DNA from: Rikenellaceae bacterium
GTDB lineage: Bacteria > Bacteroidota > Bacteroidia > Bacteroidales > UBA932
Reading direction: 5' to 3'
DNA: 8,482 bases
Assembly: GCA_900767375.1 (NCBI GenBank)
Contig: CAAFYX010000042.1
Span: forward strand, 1 to 8,482
The notes beneath the pieces are model-generated. The model worked only from the letters and a program-made list of their open reading frames with translations, was not told where the DNA came from and searched no databases. Shown piece after piece: positions 1-6,063 of this stretch (position 1 is the stretch's first letter; every line of letters begins with the position of its first letter). The position numbers and the translations under genes are program-made.

Positions 1-190
1 CCCAGTCAATGGAATCAGGATGGTCGAAGTTATGGACGCGCTTCTCCTCGTCGGAAAGGTCGCTGATGTCCTTGTAGTATGAATCCTGGGGGATTACTAC
101 TACCTTCTCTGTCTGAAGGCTTTCTCTCAGAGCCTTCACGACAGTAGTCTTTCCCGAGCCGGAGCCTCCGGCGATTCCGATGACCAGCAT
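1..190 (-). CDS. udk: Uridine kinase, N-terminal part (cut by left edge)
   Basis: Uridine/cytidine kinase phosphorylates uridine and cytidine to UMP and CMP with ATP or GTP in the cytoplasmic pyrimidine salvage pathway. The visible 63 codons, read on the minus strand from the ATG at 188-190, begin MLVIGIAGGSGSGKTT. This is the Walker A (P-loop) of the P-loop NTPase fold, placed at the very N-terminus as is usual for Udk. It is followed by DSYYKD, which matches the family's nucleoside-binding region, and by NFDHPDSID, the typical Udk 'NFDHPxxxD' motif. The rest of the protein (roughly 140 residues) lies beyond position 1. The start is 11 bases after the asnS stop codon and I see no terminator between them, so co-transcription with asnS is likely. 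No Shine-Dalgarno sequence precedes the start. The identification is firm; only the C-terminus is unseen. Confidence 0.92.
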   Translation of the reverse strand, partial: MLVIGIAGGSGSGKTTVVKALRESLQTEKVVVIPQDSYYKDISDLSDEEKRVHNFDHPDSIDW

Positions 191-201
191 ATTGTGTCTT
201 T

Positions 202-1608
202 TTAGAATTCAGCGTTCTTTGGAGTACGTGGGAACGGTATGACGTCACGGATGTTGCTCATACCGGTAACGAAGAGAAGGAGTCTCTCGAAACCGAGCCC
301 GAAACCGCTGTGAGGGCAGGAACCGAACCTTCTGGTATCAATGTACCACTCGAGGTTCTTCCTGCTCATCTGGAGCTCCTCTATGCGTGCCTCGAGTTTC
401 TCGAGTGATGACTCTCTCTCTGAACCTCCTATGATTTCACCGATCTTAGGGAACAGGACGTCCATTGCCCTGACGGTCTTTCCGTCCGGATCCTGTTTCA
501 TGTAGAATGCCTTGATGTCCTTAGGATAGCCGGTGAGGATGACAGGCTTCTGGAAATGCTTCTCCACGAGATATCTTTCGTGCTCGCTCTGGAGGTCTAC
601 GCCCCAGTATACCGGATACTCGAACTGGACGCCGTCAGCAACAGCCTTTTCAAGTATCTTGATGCCTTCGGTGTACTCGAGTCTCACGAACTCTGTACCG
701 ATAACGCTCTGGAGTCTGTCAAGCAGTTCAGGGTCGTATCTGTCATTGAGGAACTTGATGTCATCATAGCAGTTGTCGAGTGCATACTTGACGAGATGCT
801 TGATGAAGTCCTCAGCGAGGTCCATATTGTCGTTGATATCATAGAATGCCATTTCAGGCTCGATCATCCAGAACTCGGCGAGGTGGCGCGGGGTGTTGGA
901 GTTCTCAGCGCGGAAAGTCGGTCCGAAGGTGTAGATCTCACCGAGGGCCGTGGCTCCGAGCTCTCCCTCCAGCTGGCCGCTTACGGTCAGACTGGTCTGC
1001 TTGCCGAAGAAGTCCTTTGTATAGTCGATTCCGCCCTTCTTGTTCCTTGGGAGCGGCTGCTCGAGGTTCATTGTGGTCACCTGGAACATCTGTCCTGCGC
1101 CTTCGCAGTCAGACTCGGTGATGAGAGGGGTGTTGAGGTAAACGAATCCTTTTGAGTGGAAATACTCGTGGATGGCGAATGCCATCTGGTTGCGTACTCT
1201 GAGCACAGCTCCGAAAGTGTTTGTCCTCATACGCATGTGGGCAACGGTTCTGAGGTACTCGAATGAGGTGTCCTTCTTCTGAAGAGGGAATCTCATAGGG
1301 TCGCATTCACCGTAGATCTCGATTTCCTTTGCCTGTATCTCGACAGCCTGACCTCCTCCGACGGATTCCACGAGGGCACCCTTTACGGCTATGCATGCTC
1401 CTGTCGTGATCTTTGCGAGCAGATCATCTGCGAAAACGGCTTTGTCGGCCACAATCTGAATATTGTTGATAGTCGAACCATCGTTGAGCGCGATGAACGC
1501 CACGTTCTTGTTTCCTCTCTTGGTTCTTACCCATCCTTTGGCAAGTACATCATTTCCAGGGGTGCTTTTCAGCAGGTCCTTGACTTTGGTTCTAACTGTT
1601 TTTTCCAT
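202..1608 (-). CDS. asnS: Asparaginyl-tRNA synthetase
   Basis: AsnS is a cytoplasmic class IIb aminoacyl-tRNA synthetase that activates asparagine with ATP and loads it onto tRNA-Asn. The protein is 468 residues, against about 466 for the E. coli enzyme. Residues about 15-100 form the N-terminal anticodon-binding OB-fold domain. Class II motif 2 lies at about 232-252 (FRAENSNTPRHLAEF, with the ATP-binding Arg233). QLEGE sits at about 212-216. Motif 3 lies near the C-terminus (GLGFERLLLF, Arg at about 442) and is followed by the very conserved ending IRDVIPFPRTP. I chose the ATG at 1606-1608 (MEKTVRTK). A TTG two codons upstream is also in frame but is a less likely start. AsnS and AspS are related, but the FRAENSNTPRHLAEFWMIEPE region and the C-terminal ending fit AsnS. 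A promoter with a TAnnTTTG element lies about 40 bases upstream, and udk follows after 11 bases. Confidence 0.97.
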   Translation of the reverse strand: MEKTVRTKVKDLLKSTPGNDVLAKGWVRTKRGNKNVAFIALNDGSTINNIQIVADKAVFADDLLAKITTGACIAVKGALVESVGGGQAVEIQAKEIEIYGECDPMRFPLQKKDTSFEYLRTVAHMRMRTNTFGAVLRVRNQMAFAIHEYFHSKGFVYLNTPLITESDCEGAGQMFQVTTMNLEQPLPRNKKGGIDYTKDFFGKQTSLTVSGQLEGELGATALGEIYTFGPTFRAENSNTPRHLAEFWMIEPEMAFYDINDNMDLAEDFIKHLVKYALDNCYDDIKFLNDRYDPELLDRLQSVIGTEFVRLEYTEGIKILEKAVADGVQFEYPVYWGVDLQSEHERYLVEKHFQKPVILTGYPKDIKAFYMKQDPDGKTVRAMDVLFPKIGEIIGGSERESSLEKLEARIEELQMSRKNLEWYIDTRRFGSCPHSGFGLGFERLLLFVTGMSNIRDVIPFPRTPKNAEF

Positions 1609-1646
1609 ATTCAAAATGTGTGATTTATCTTCTTGTTTATATTATA

Positions 1647-1678
1647 CAAAGATAACTCTTTCCCTCAAAAATGCCAAT
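1647..1678 (-). promoter_or_regulatory. Bacteroidota-type promoter for asnS(-udk)
   Basis: On the minus strand a perfect -7 element TATCTTTG (1654 down to 1647) is preceded, after exactly 20 bases, by ATTG (1678 down to 1675). ATTG differs in one base from the Bacteroidota -33 element TTTG. The known consensus is TTTG, 19-21 bases, TAnnTTTG. The element ends 38 bases before the asnS ATG, predicting a leader of roughly 30 bases. The -33 element directly abuts the T-tract of the exb operon terminator, so one transcription unit ends just where the next one's promoter begins. This is the best-formed promoter in the window. Confidence 0.7.
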
Positions 1679-1710
1679 AAAAAAAGCAGCTCCGACAACG
1701 GAACTGCTTT
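1679..1710 (-). terminator. Rho-independent terminator of the exb operon
   Basis: Read on the minus strand, the sequence forms a 12-bp stem (AAAGCAGTTCCG paired with CGGAGCTGCTTT, with one G-U wobble) closed by a TTGT loop. It runs into a tract of seven T (1685 down to 1679). It begins 24 bases after the stop codon of the last exbD gene, so it would end the exbB-to-exbD transcript before asnS. Confidence 0.85.
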
Positions 1711-1734
1711 CTTCAAATATCGAAATGCTGAAAA

Positions 1735-2202
1735 TTATTCAGCTTTTCTTGCCATGTACATGATCTTAAGTGCGGAGCATCTTCTGAGCTCCTGCTTAAC
1801 ATCTGTAATGATACCCATTCTGACGTCCTCATCAGCTCTGATGACAGTTGTCATGAACTGACGGTCAGCCTCGCTCATACTCTCACGCTCAGCAGCGATG
1901 AAGTCGCGGATGTCTTCCTTGGTCTTGAAAGAGTCATTCAGCTGGATACGTGCATCTGTACCGAACTGGGCCTGATAGGTCTTGGTAGGGGTACCGATGT
2001 TTATGTAAGATGAGAGATCCTTTCTTTCGAGCTTTGTGACTTCTGAAGCCTCAGGCATCTTGACGATGACTTTGTTCTCAGTCTCACGAAGCTGTGTTGT
2101 GACCATGAAGAAGAACAGGAGCATGAACACGATATCCGAGAGGGAACTTGAAGTTACTGCAGGAACTTCTTTCTTATTGTTACTTCCACCGAATTTTGAC
2201 AT
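1735..2202 (-). CDS. exbD: ExbD-family biopolymer transport protein (second copy)
   Basis: ExbD is the single-pass subunit of the ExbB-ExbD proton channel that powers TonB-dependent transport across the outer membrane. The 155-residue protein has a short polar cytoplasmic N-terminus (1-20) and one transmembrane helix at about 22-38 (SDIVFMLLFFFMVTT). Asp23 is at the position of the essential proton-carrying Asp of the family (Asp25 in E. coli ExbD). A periplasmic domain of about 115 residues follows. Its end (VIRADEDVRMGIITDVKQEL) matches the usual C-terminal ExbD fold, which in typical members reads 'LRADKDVPYG...'. It is the last gene of the operon, 15 bases after the other exbD. It differs strongly from that paralogue in the periplasmic domain, so the two are not a recent duplication. 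Its start has a perfect Shine-Dalgarno sequence, unlike its neighbours. Whether it serves TonB, a Tol-like system or another partner cannot be read from the sequence. Confidence 0.9.
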   Translation of the reverse strand: MSKFGGSNNKKEVPAVTSSSLSDIVFMLLFFFMVTTQLRETENKVIVKMPEASEVTKLERKDLSSYINIGTPTKTYQAQFGTDARIQLNDSFKTKEDIRDFIAAERESMSEADRQFMTTVIRADEDVRMGIITDVKQELRRCSALKIMYMARKAE

Positions 2203-2216
2203 AGTTGTATCCTCCT
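2203..2216 (-). promoter_or_regulatory. Perfect Shine-Dalgarno site for the second exbD
   Basis: The minus strand reads AGGAGG (2216 down to 2211), then 8 bases (ATACAACT), then the ATG at 2202. The site begins one base after the stop codon TAA (2220-2218) of the preceding exbD, so a ribosome finishing there would cover it. None of the other starts in the window has a comparable purine-rich site, which fits the weak Shine-Dalgarno use known for Bacteroidota. Confidence 0.7.
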
Positions 2217-2217
2217 G

Positions 2218-2796
2218 TTATTTCTTTGAAATATCCTTAGGCTCAGCTTCGGAAATGTTCTGAGGGATGGCCTTCTTTACAATGTCCTGCTGATCCTCGG
2301 TGAGCTTGATGAAAGGTTTTCCGTAGTTCTTATATGAGAAGTCGTCACGAAGCTCGTTGATTGCTTTCACGAGCTCGTTCTGGACTGCGATATAAGCGTG
2401 ATAGCTGGTACCACGGTCGTTCTGGAGGGAGATAACGCCCTTTGAGACCGGATACTGGCCGAAGCCCTCGATGTCCGTCATGGTCTTCTCTGGAAGGTTC
2501 GGGTCATCTGCAGGGTTTGTAAGGAATTCCTTGATCTTGTCCTTAAGCTGGCTGACGTCCATAGGCTCACTACCTGCGAGAAGTCTATCAGCTGAGTTAA
2601 TCTTCACGATGATGATGTTGCGGCGATTAACCTTCTGGTCCTCTATCTTCTGATTAGGGTCAGGCATAGGAGGAAGACGACGAGACAGACCTGTCTGTGA
2701 ACCCATGGTTGTGGTCATGAGGAAGTAGCACAGAAGAAGGAATGCGATGTCGGCTGTAGAACTTGAATTGATTCCAGGTGTTTTCTTTTTGCCCAT
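2218..2796 (-). CDS. exbD: ExbD-family biopolymer transport protein (first copy, longer)
   Basis: This is a second, distinct ExbD-type subunit of the proton-driven inner-membrane motor. At 192 residues it is longer than the usual 135-155. It starts with a lysine-rich cytoplasmic tail (GKKKTP) and has one transmembrane helix at about 16-33 (DIAFLLLCYFLMTTT). Asp16 is at the place of the conserved proton-carrying Asp. A proline-rich linker follows (GLSRRLPPMPDPNQK, 36-50). The periplasmic domain has the ExbD-like stretch NIIIVKINSADRLLAG (60-75) and ends with RGTSYHAYIAVQNELVKAI (128-146) plus a lysine- and glutamate-rich tail. An extra segment of about 20-25 residues (93-118, rich in Asp, Pro and Glu) accounts for part of the added length. 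The start is 8 bases after the stop of the four-helix membrane protein gene, and the next exbD follows after 15 bases, so translation is probably coupled. Family assignment is firm; the specific partner is unknown. Confidence 0.9.
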   Translation of the reverse strand: MGKKKTPGINSSSTADIAFLLLCYFLMTTTMGSQTGLSRRLPPMPDPNQKIEDQKVNRRNIIIVKINSADRLLAGSEPMDVSQLKDKIKEFLTNPADDPNLPEKTMTDIEGFGQYPVSKGVISLQNDRGTSYHAYIAVQNELVKAINELRDDFSYKNYGKPFIKLTEDQQDIVKKAIPQNISEAEPKDISKK

Positions 2797-2804
2797 AGTA
2801 CGTA

Positions 2805-3242
2805 TTATTTATTACGAACTGCCATTACGATTTCACCTACGATGATCGATACGATAGCAGCGGCACCGCAGATGTAGGTAAGGTTGAGAATAGAGTCAGT
2901 AAGTTTGAGAGTCTGGAAACTTGGCTGGTCGGTGGTGAGGCCGACTGCTGGATTTCCCTTTGCAAGCAAGTATGCAATGAGGCAGAGCACTGCTGCTCCG
3001 GCGAGAACAACACCGTACTTCACGAGAGCCTTAGGGTTGTTCTTGATGCTGATGATAAGGCCGACGACCAGGCATGCAATCAAAGCGAGTGCAATCATGG
3101 CGTATGCCCAGTAGAGCAGAACATTAACAGCCTGTGCATCCTTTGTCTCGAAGCCTACGATGAAGCCCCAGACGAGGAGTGCGACACTGATAATGAGCAG
3201 CACCAGCATCATCAATTTGAATGTTTTACCGTAATTCTTCAT
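2805..3242 (-). CDS. Unknown four-helix membrane protein in the exb operon
   Basis: I do not recognise a named family for this 145-residue protein. It has four predicted membrane segments, at about 10-30, 42-66, 74-94 and 118-141, a short N-terminus (MKNYGKTFK), and positively charged residues at the ends (K6, K9, R143, K145). By the positive-inside rule (K67, K71, K75 between helices 2 and 3) both termini should face the cytoplasm. The loop between helices 3 and 4 (95-117) would be periplasmic. Asp116 and Glu137 lie at or in the last helix, but no motif suggests a catalytic role. The gene sits between exbB (26 bases upstream) and the first exbD (8 bases downstream), so it is co-transcribed and made in step with them. 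A role as an accessory or assembly subunit of the ExbB-ExbD motor is an inference from position only. Confidence 0.82.
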   Translation of the reverse strand: MKNYGKTFKLMMLVLLIISVALLVWGFIVGFETKDAQAVNVLLYWAYAMIALALIACLVVGLIISIKNNPKALVKYGVVLAGAAVLCLIAYLLAKGNPAVGLTTDQPSFQTLKLTDSILNLTYICGAAAIVSIIVGEIVMAVRNK

Positions 3243-3268
3243 TATGAATGCTTTTTAAGGCGCTACAA

Positions 3269-4078
3269 TTATTTCTGGTTGTACTTTGTGAGTGCATCGA
3301 TGAGGCAGATTGAAGAATCTTCCATATCAATGGAGATGGAGTCAATCTTAGCAAGGATGTAGTTGTAGAACACCTGGAGGATCATAGCAACGATCAAACC
3401 ACCTACAGTGGTGATCAAAGCGACCTTCATACCACCAGCAACAACGTTAGGGGAGATGTCACCTGCAGCCTGGATAGCATCGAATGCCTGGATCATACCG
3501 ATAACGGTTCCAAGGAATCCGAGTGAAGGTGCGAGGGCGATGAAGAGGGAGATCCATGAAAGACCGTTCTCCATGTTGCTCATCTGAACTGAACCGTAAG
3601 AAACGATGGTCTTTTCTACTACATCGACACCCTGGTCGTAGCGGAGAAGGCCCTGATAGAAGATGGAAGCGACCGGACCGCGGGTTTCGCGGCAAACGTC
3701 CTTTGCAGCCTCGATACCGCCGTTGGCGAGAGCTTCTTCAACTTTCTCAACGAGCTTCTTGGTGTTGACCTTTGAGAATGAGAGATAAAGGATTCTCTCG
3801 ATTGCAAGTGCGAGACCGATGATCAAGCAGATGATAATCAGGGACATGAAGCCTGCACCACCCTCGATGAACTTGGTCTTGAGAGCCTGATGAAGAGGAA
3901 CTTCTGACTTGACGTTGAAAGGATCGATTTCCTCGGCCTCCTCTGCGGCTGGAGCTGCCTCGGCAACCTGCTCGGTAGCCTCAACTTCCTGAGCCTGCTC
4001 TTCGTCCTGAGCTGATGCGATGTTTGCAGAAAGAACCATAAGGCTCATTGCTGCCAAAACCATGAAAAACTTTTTCAT
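3269..4078 (-). CDS. exbB: ExbB / MotA-TolQ-family proton channel protein
   Basis: ExbB forms the multi-subunit channel that, with ExbD, converts the proton gradient into work on TonB. The 269-residue protein starts with a clear signal peptide (MKKFFMVLAAMSLMVLSANIASA, likely cleaved after Ala23). Next comes a strongly acidic, Ala-rich stretch (24-52, 12 acidic residues in 29, no Lys or Arg). Helix 1 lies at about 75-97, followed by a long cytoplasmic region (98-170). Helix 2 (about 172-198) carries APSLGFLGTVIGMIQAF, the core MotA/TolQ/ExbB signature. Helix 3 (about 217-241) carries ALITTVGGLIVA. Thr192 or Thr224 are the likely polar channel residues. The position equal to E. coli Glu176 appears to be Val219, with a Lys at 218. 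It is the first gene of the operon, about 80 bases after a candidate promoter, with no tonB in view. TolQ is the alternative name, but a signal peptide plus paired exbD genes fits ExbB better. Confidence 0.93.
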   Translation of the reverse strand: MKKFFMVLAAMSLMVLSANIASAQDEEQAQEVEATEQVAEAAPAAEEAEEIDPFNVKSEVPLHQALKTKFIEGGAGFMSLIIICLIIGLALAIERILYLSFSKVNTKKLVEKVEEALANGGIEAAKDVCRETRGPVASIFYQGLLRYDQGVDVVEKTIVSYGSVQMSNMENGLSWISLFIALAPSLGFLGTVIGMIQAFDAIQAAGDISPNVVAGGMKVALITTVGGLIVAMILQVFYNYILAKIDSISIDMEDSSICLIDALTKYNQK

Positions 4079-4149
4079 AATCGTTTTTGAATGTGTTTTT
4101 AATTAATAATGTATTAAATAGTTATAATTTTCTTTTCGTTTGGATACTA

Positions 4150-4174
4150 TGCACCCATCAAAAATACCGGTGCA
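4150..4174 (-). promoter_or_regulatory. Candidate promoter of the exb operon inside a dyad
   Basis: The minus strand carries a perfect -7 element TATTTTTG (4166 down to 4159), 80 bases before the exbB start. It lies wholly inside the 13-base centre of an inverted repeat, TGCACC at 4150-4155 and GGTGCA at 4169-4174. No TTTG is found 19-21 bases upstream, so the -33 half is missing or degenerate. The rest of the 127-base gap (4079-4205) is very AT-rich and shows no open frame or other site. The dyad could be an operator over the promoter or, less likely, a hairpin in read-through RNA from ansA. Confidence 0.45.
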
Positions 4175-4180
4175 ATTTAA

Positions 4181-4199
4181 GAAAAATATTTTATTTCTC
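4181..4199 (-). terminator. Weak AT-rich hairpin after ansA
   Basis: Just after the ansA stop codon the minus strand can form an 8-bp stem (GAGAAATA with TATTTTTC, one G-U pair) around an AAA loop. The second arm is itself T-rich, but no clean T-tract follows and the stem has only two G-C or G-U pairs. It may slow polymerase at the end of the dprA-tatD-ansA unit. It is much weaker than the two good terminators in the window. Confidence 0.22.
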
Positions 4200-4205
4200 A
4201 ATGAT

Positions 4206-5264
4206 TTATTTGGAGATTTCTCCTTTCAGATTCTCCTCCAGATGCTTCTTCACTTCCGCATTGTCCCCGTATTTGCCCATCAGATGGAAAAGCTTTGCCA
4301 GCATGCTCTCGGTTGTGCTGTCCCAGCCGGAGATTACGCCGGCATCCTTGAGCTTCCTTCCGGTCGCGTAGATGTCCATGTCCACTTTCCCTTCCAGGCA
4401 TTGGGTGACATTGACAAGTATTTTCCCCATCCCGTCGGCGATTTTCAGAAGGTTGATGAACCAGTCCTTGGACGGGGCGTTCCCGGAGCCGAAGGTTTCG
4501 ATTATCACGGCTCTCGTCTCTGCACCGAGGATGATGTTGCTCACAACCTGCGGGGTTATGCCCGGGTGGAGCTTGAGGATGGATACTCTGGTGTCCAGCT
4601 TTTCGGATGCTTCCAGCCCCGCGCCGGAGCTTTCGGGCCGGCGGATGAGGCTGCGGTTGTATTTGATGCTGATTCCGGCCTCGGCGAGGGGAGGGAGGTT
4701 ATAGGAGCGGAATGCATCGAAGTTCTCGGAACTTACCTTGGTGGTGCGGTTTCCGCGAAGCAGGAGGGAATCGAAGAAAATGGTCACTTCCGGCACGACA
4801 GCCTTTCCGTCCCCGTCCTTTGCGGATGCGATCTCGACCGCGGAGATAAGGTTTTCCTTGCCGTCGGTGCGTGGCCGGCCGATGGGAAGCTGGCTTCCTG
4901 TGAAGACCACCGGCTTCTCGAGGCCGTCCAGCATGAAGCTGAGCGCGGAGGCTGAATATGACATGGTGTCGGTGCCGTGAAGTATTACGAATCCGTCGTA
5001 CTCGTCATATTTTTCCTTGATGAGCCTGGCCAGTTCCTGCCAGAGTGCGGGTTCCACGTCGGAAGAGTCGATCAGGGGGTCGAAGGTGTACGAGTCAAGC
5101 CGCCCTGTGAATTTCCGAAGCTCCGGCACGGCGTCCATTATCTGTGAAAAGTCGAACGGCGTCAGCGTCTGGTCGACCGGATTCTCTTTCATGCCGATTG
5201 TACCTCCAGTGTAAATCAGGAGCACGGATGATTTCTGACTTGAAGCCATTGTGTTGTCTGTCAT
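4206..5264 (-). CDS. ansA: Type I (cytoplasmic) L-asparaginase
   Basis: The enzyme hydrolyses L-asparagine to L-aspartate and ammonia. The 352 residues match the type I AnsA length (about 340). The first catalytic site is YTGGTIGM at 18-25, with Thr22 as the likely nucleophile. The second is HGTDTM at 96-101 (Thr98, Asp99), completed by Lys176 in GNRTTKVSS. TGSQLPIGRPRTDGKENL (122-139) is also typical. The N-terminus (MTDNTMASSQKSS) is not a signal peptide, which supports a cytoplasmic type I rather than a periplasmic type II enzyme. The C-terminal domain (about 215-352), which in type I enzymes can bind asparagine allosterically, is intact. The start at 5264 lies 4 bases after the tatD stop, so translation is probably coupled. 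A second ATG five codons further in (5249) is possible. Glutaminase side activity cannot be judged from sequence. Confidence 0.95.
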   Translation of the reverse strand: MTDNTMASSQKSSVLLIYTGGTIGMKENPVDQTLTPFDFSQIMDAVPELRKFTGRLDSYTFDPLIDSSDVEPALWQELARLIKEKYDEYDGFVILHGTDTMSYSASALSFMLDGLEKPVVFTGSQLPIGRPRTDGKENLISAVEIASAKDGDGKAVVPEVTIFFDSLLLRGNRTTKVSSENFDAFRSYNLPPLAEAGISIKYNRSLIRRPESSGAGLEASEKLDTRVSILKLHPGITPQVVSNIILGAETRAVIIETFGSGNAPSKDWFINLLKIADGMGKILVNVTQCLEGKVDMDIYATGRKLKDAGVISGWDSTTESMLAKLFHLMGKYGDNAEVKKHLEENLKGEISK

Positions 5265-5268
5265 GTGG

Positions 5269-6036
5269 TTATATGTTGAACAGATGCCTGGCTCCGGCAG
5301 TGGTGACCTCCGCCACCTCTTCTATGCCGATGCCCTTGAGCTCTGCTATTTTCGCTGCTATTACAGGGATGTAGGAACTCTCGTTCCTCGTCCCCCTGTA
5401 TGGCACCGGGGTCAGGTATGGGCAGTCCGTTTCCAGGATGATCCTGTCCAGTGGTATCTTTTTCACGCTCTCGGCCAGGGACGCTTTCTTGAAGGTGACC
5501 ACTCCGCCGATGCCCACGTACCATTCTCCGTATTTCTGAACACGCTGGAAAGTCTCGAAACTGCCGCTGAAGGCGTGGAGGTTGCCTCTGAGGTGGAGGT
5601 GGGCGCAGTCGTCCATTATCTTGAAAAAGTCCTCTGTGGCCTCCCTCAGGTGGATGTTTACGGGCAGGTCCATCTCCGCTGCGAGCTCGAGCTGGAGCCT
5701 GAAGGCCTCCTTCTGCTCCGTGGCGAACTCGGCCCCGTAATGGTAGTCGAGCCCGATCTCGCCTATGGCCACCACCTTCCTGCCGCGGTACTCGAGCATC
5801 CTGTCGAACTCGTCGCGCCAGTCCTTCTCCACGGAGCCCGGATACAGGCCCAGCATGGGGTAAAGGACTCCCGGGTACCTGTCCGTCAGCGCGAACATGG
5901 CATCCCTCTCCTTCGAGTCCACGTCCGGCTGCAGCAGCACGGAGACTCTGGCCTCCCGCGCTCTGCGGATGACCTCGTCCTCCTCTCCGTCGAAGGCTTC
6001 GTCGTAGTTGTGCGTGTGCGTGTCGATGAATTCCAT
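5269..6036 (-). CDS. tatD: TatD-family metal-dependent hydrolase / DNase
   Basis: TatD proteins are cytoplasmic TIM-barrel metallo-enzymes of the amidohydrolase superfamily; several are 3'-5' exonucleases or DNases in DNA repair. At 255 residues it is close to the usual 260. The metal ligands are all present: DTHTH at 5-9 (His7, His9), Glu93 in GEIGLDYHY, His129 in NIHLRE, His154 in LHAFSG, and Asp204 in ETDCPYLTP. The substrate-side loop reads GLYPGSV (63-69), where many members have GLHP, so one common His is a Tyr here. It follows dprA by 24 bases and precedes ansA by 4 bases, so the three probably form one unit. A possible internal promoter overlaps the dprA stop. The family includes TatD, YcfH and YjjV types, and I cannot say which sub-activity this one has. 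Confidence 0.93.
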   Translation of the reverse strand: MEFIDTHTHNYDEAFDGEEDEVIRRAREARVSVLLQPDVDSKERDAMFALTDRYPGVLYPMLGLYPGSVEKDWRDEFDRMLEYRGRKVVAIGEIGLDYHYGAEFATEQKEAFRLQLELAAEMDLPVNIHLREATEDFFKIMDDCAHLHLRGNLHAFSGSFETFQRVQKYGEWYVGIGGVVTFKKASLAESVKKIPLDRIILETDCPYLTPVPYRGTRNESSYIPVIAAKIAELKGIGIEEVAEVTTAGARHLFNI

Positions 6037-6055
6037 TTGCGTTCGATTCCGACCG

Positions 6056-6063
6056 CAAAGTTA
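6056..6063 (-). promoter_or_regulatory. Possible -7 element for tatD-ansA
   Basis: The minus strand reads TAACTTTG, a perfect TAnnTTTG match, starting with the TAA stop codon of dprA. It ends 19 bases before the tatD ATG, a distance that would give a short leader. No TTTG is seen 19-21 bases upstream, inside the dprA coding end. It may be an internal promoter that lets tatD and ansA be expressed apart from dprA. Confidence 0.3.

Noticed and set aside
556..1155. A plus-strand open frame of about 200 codons opposite asnS
   Set aside because: The opposite strand encodes the motif-complete AsnS, and the translated frame is a Val/Leu/Glu-rich mirror with no recognisable domain.
1609..1614. TTG start two codons upstream of the asnS ATG
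   Set aside because: The ATG at 1608 gives the length and N-terminus expected for AsnS; the TTG adds only two residues and has no ribosome site.
1735..2796. The two exbD genes as a recent tandem duplication
   Set aside because: The proteins differ in length and share little beyond the membrane helix and its Asp; no repeated DNA is evident between the genes.
4140..4955. A plus-strand open frame of about 270 codons opposite ansA, running in from the AT-rich gap
   Set aside because: Most of it is antisense to the catalytic part of ansA. The first part lies in the AT-rich gap, but no promoter, ribosome site or protein motif supports it.
202..5264. asnS and ansA as a functional pair for asparagine balance
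   Set aside because: They are more than 2.5 kb apart, with the exb operon, a terminator and separate promoters between them, so the shared substrate is probably a coincidence.
5261..6058. A minus-strand frame of about 265 codons overlapping tatD in another frame
   Set aside because: Its product is an Arg/Gly/His-rich frame-shifted image of tatD, while the tatD frame holds all metal ligands.
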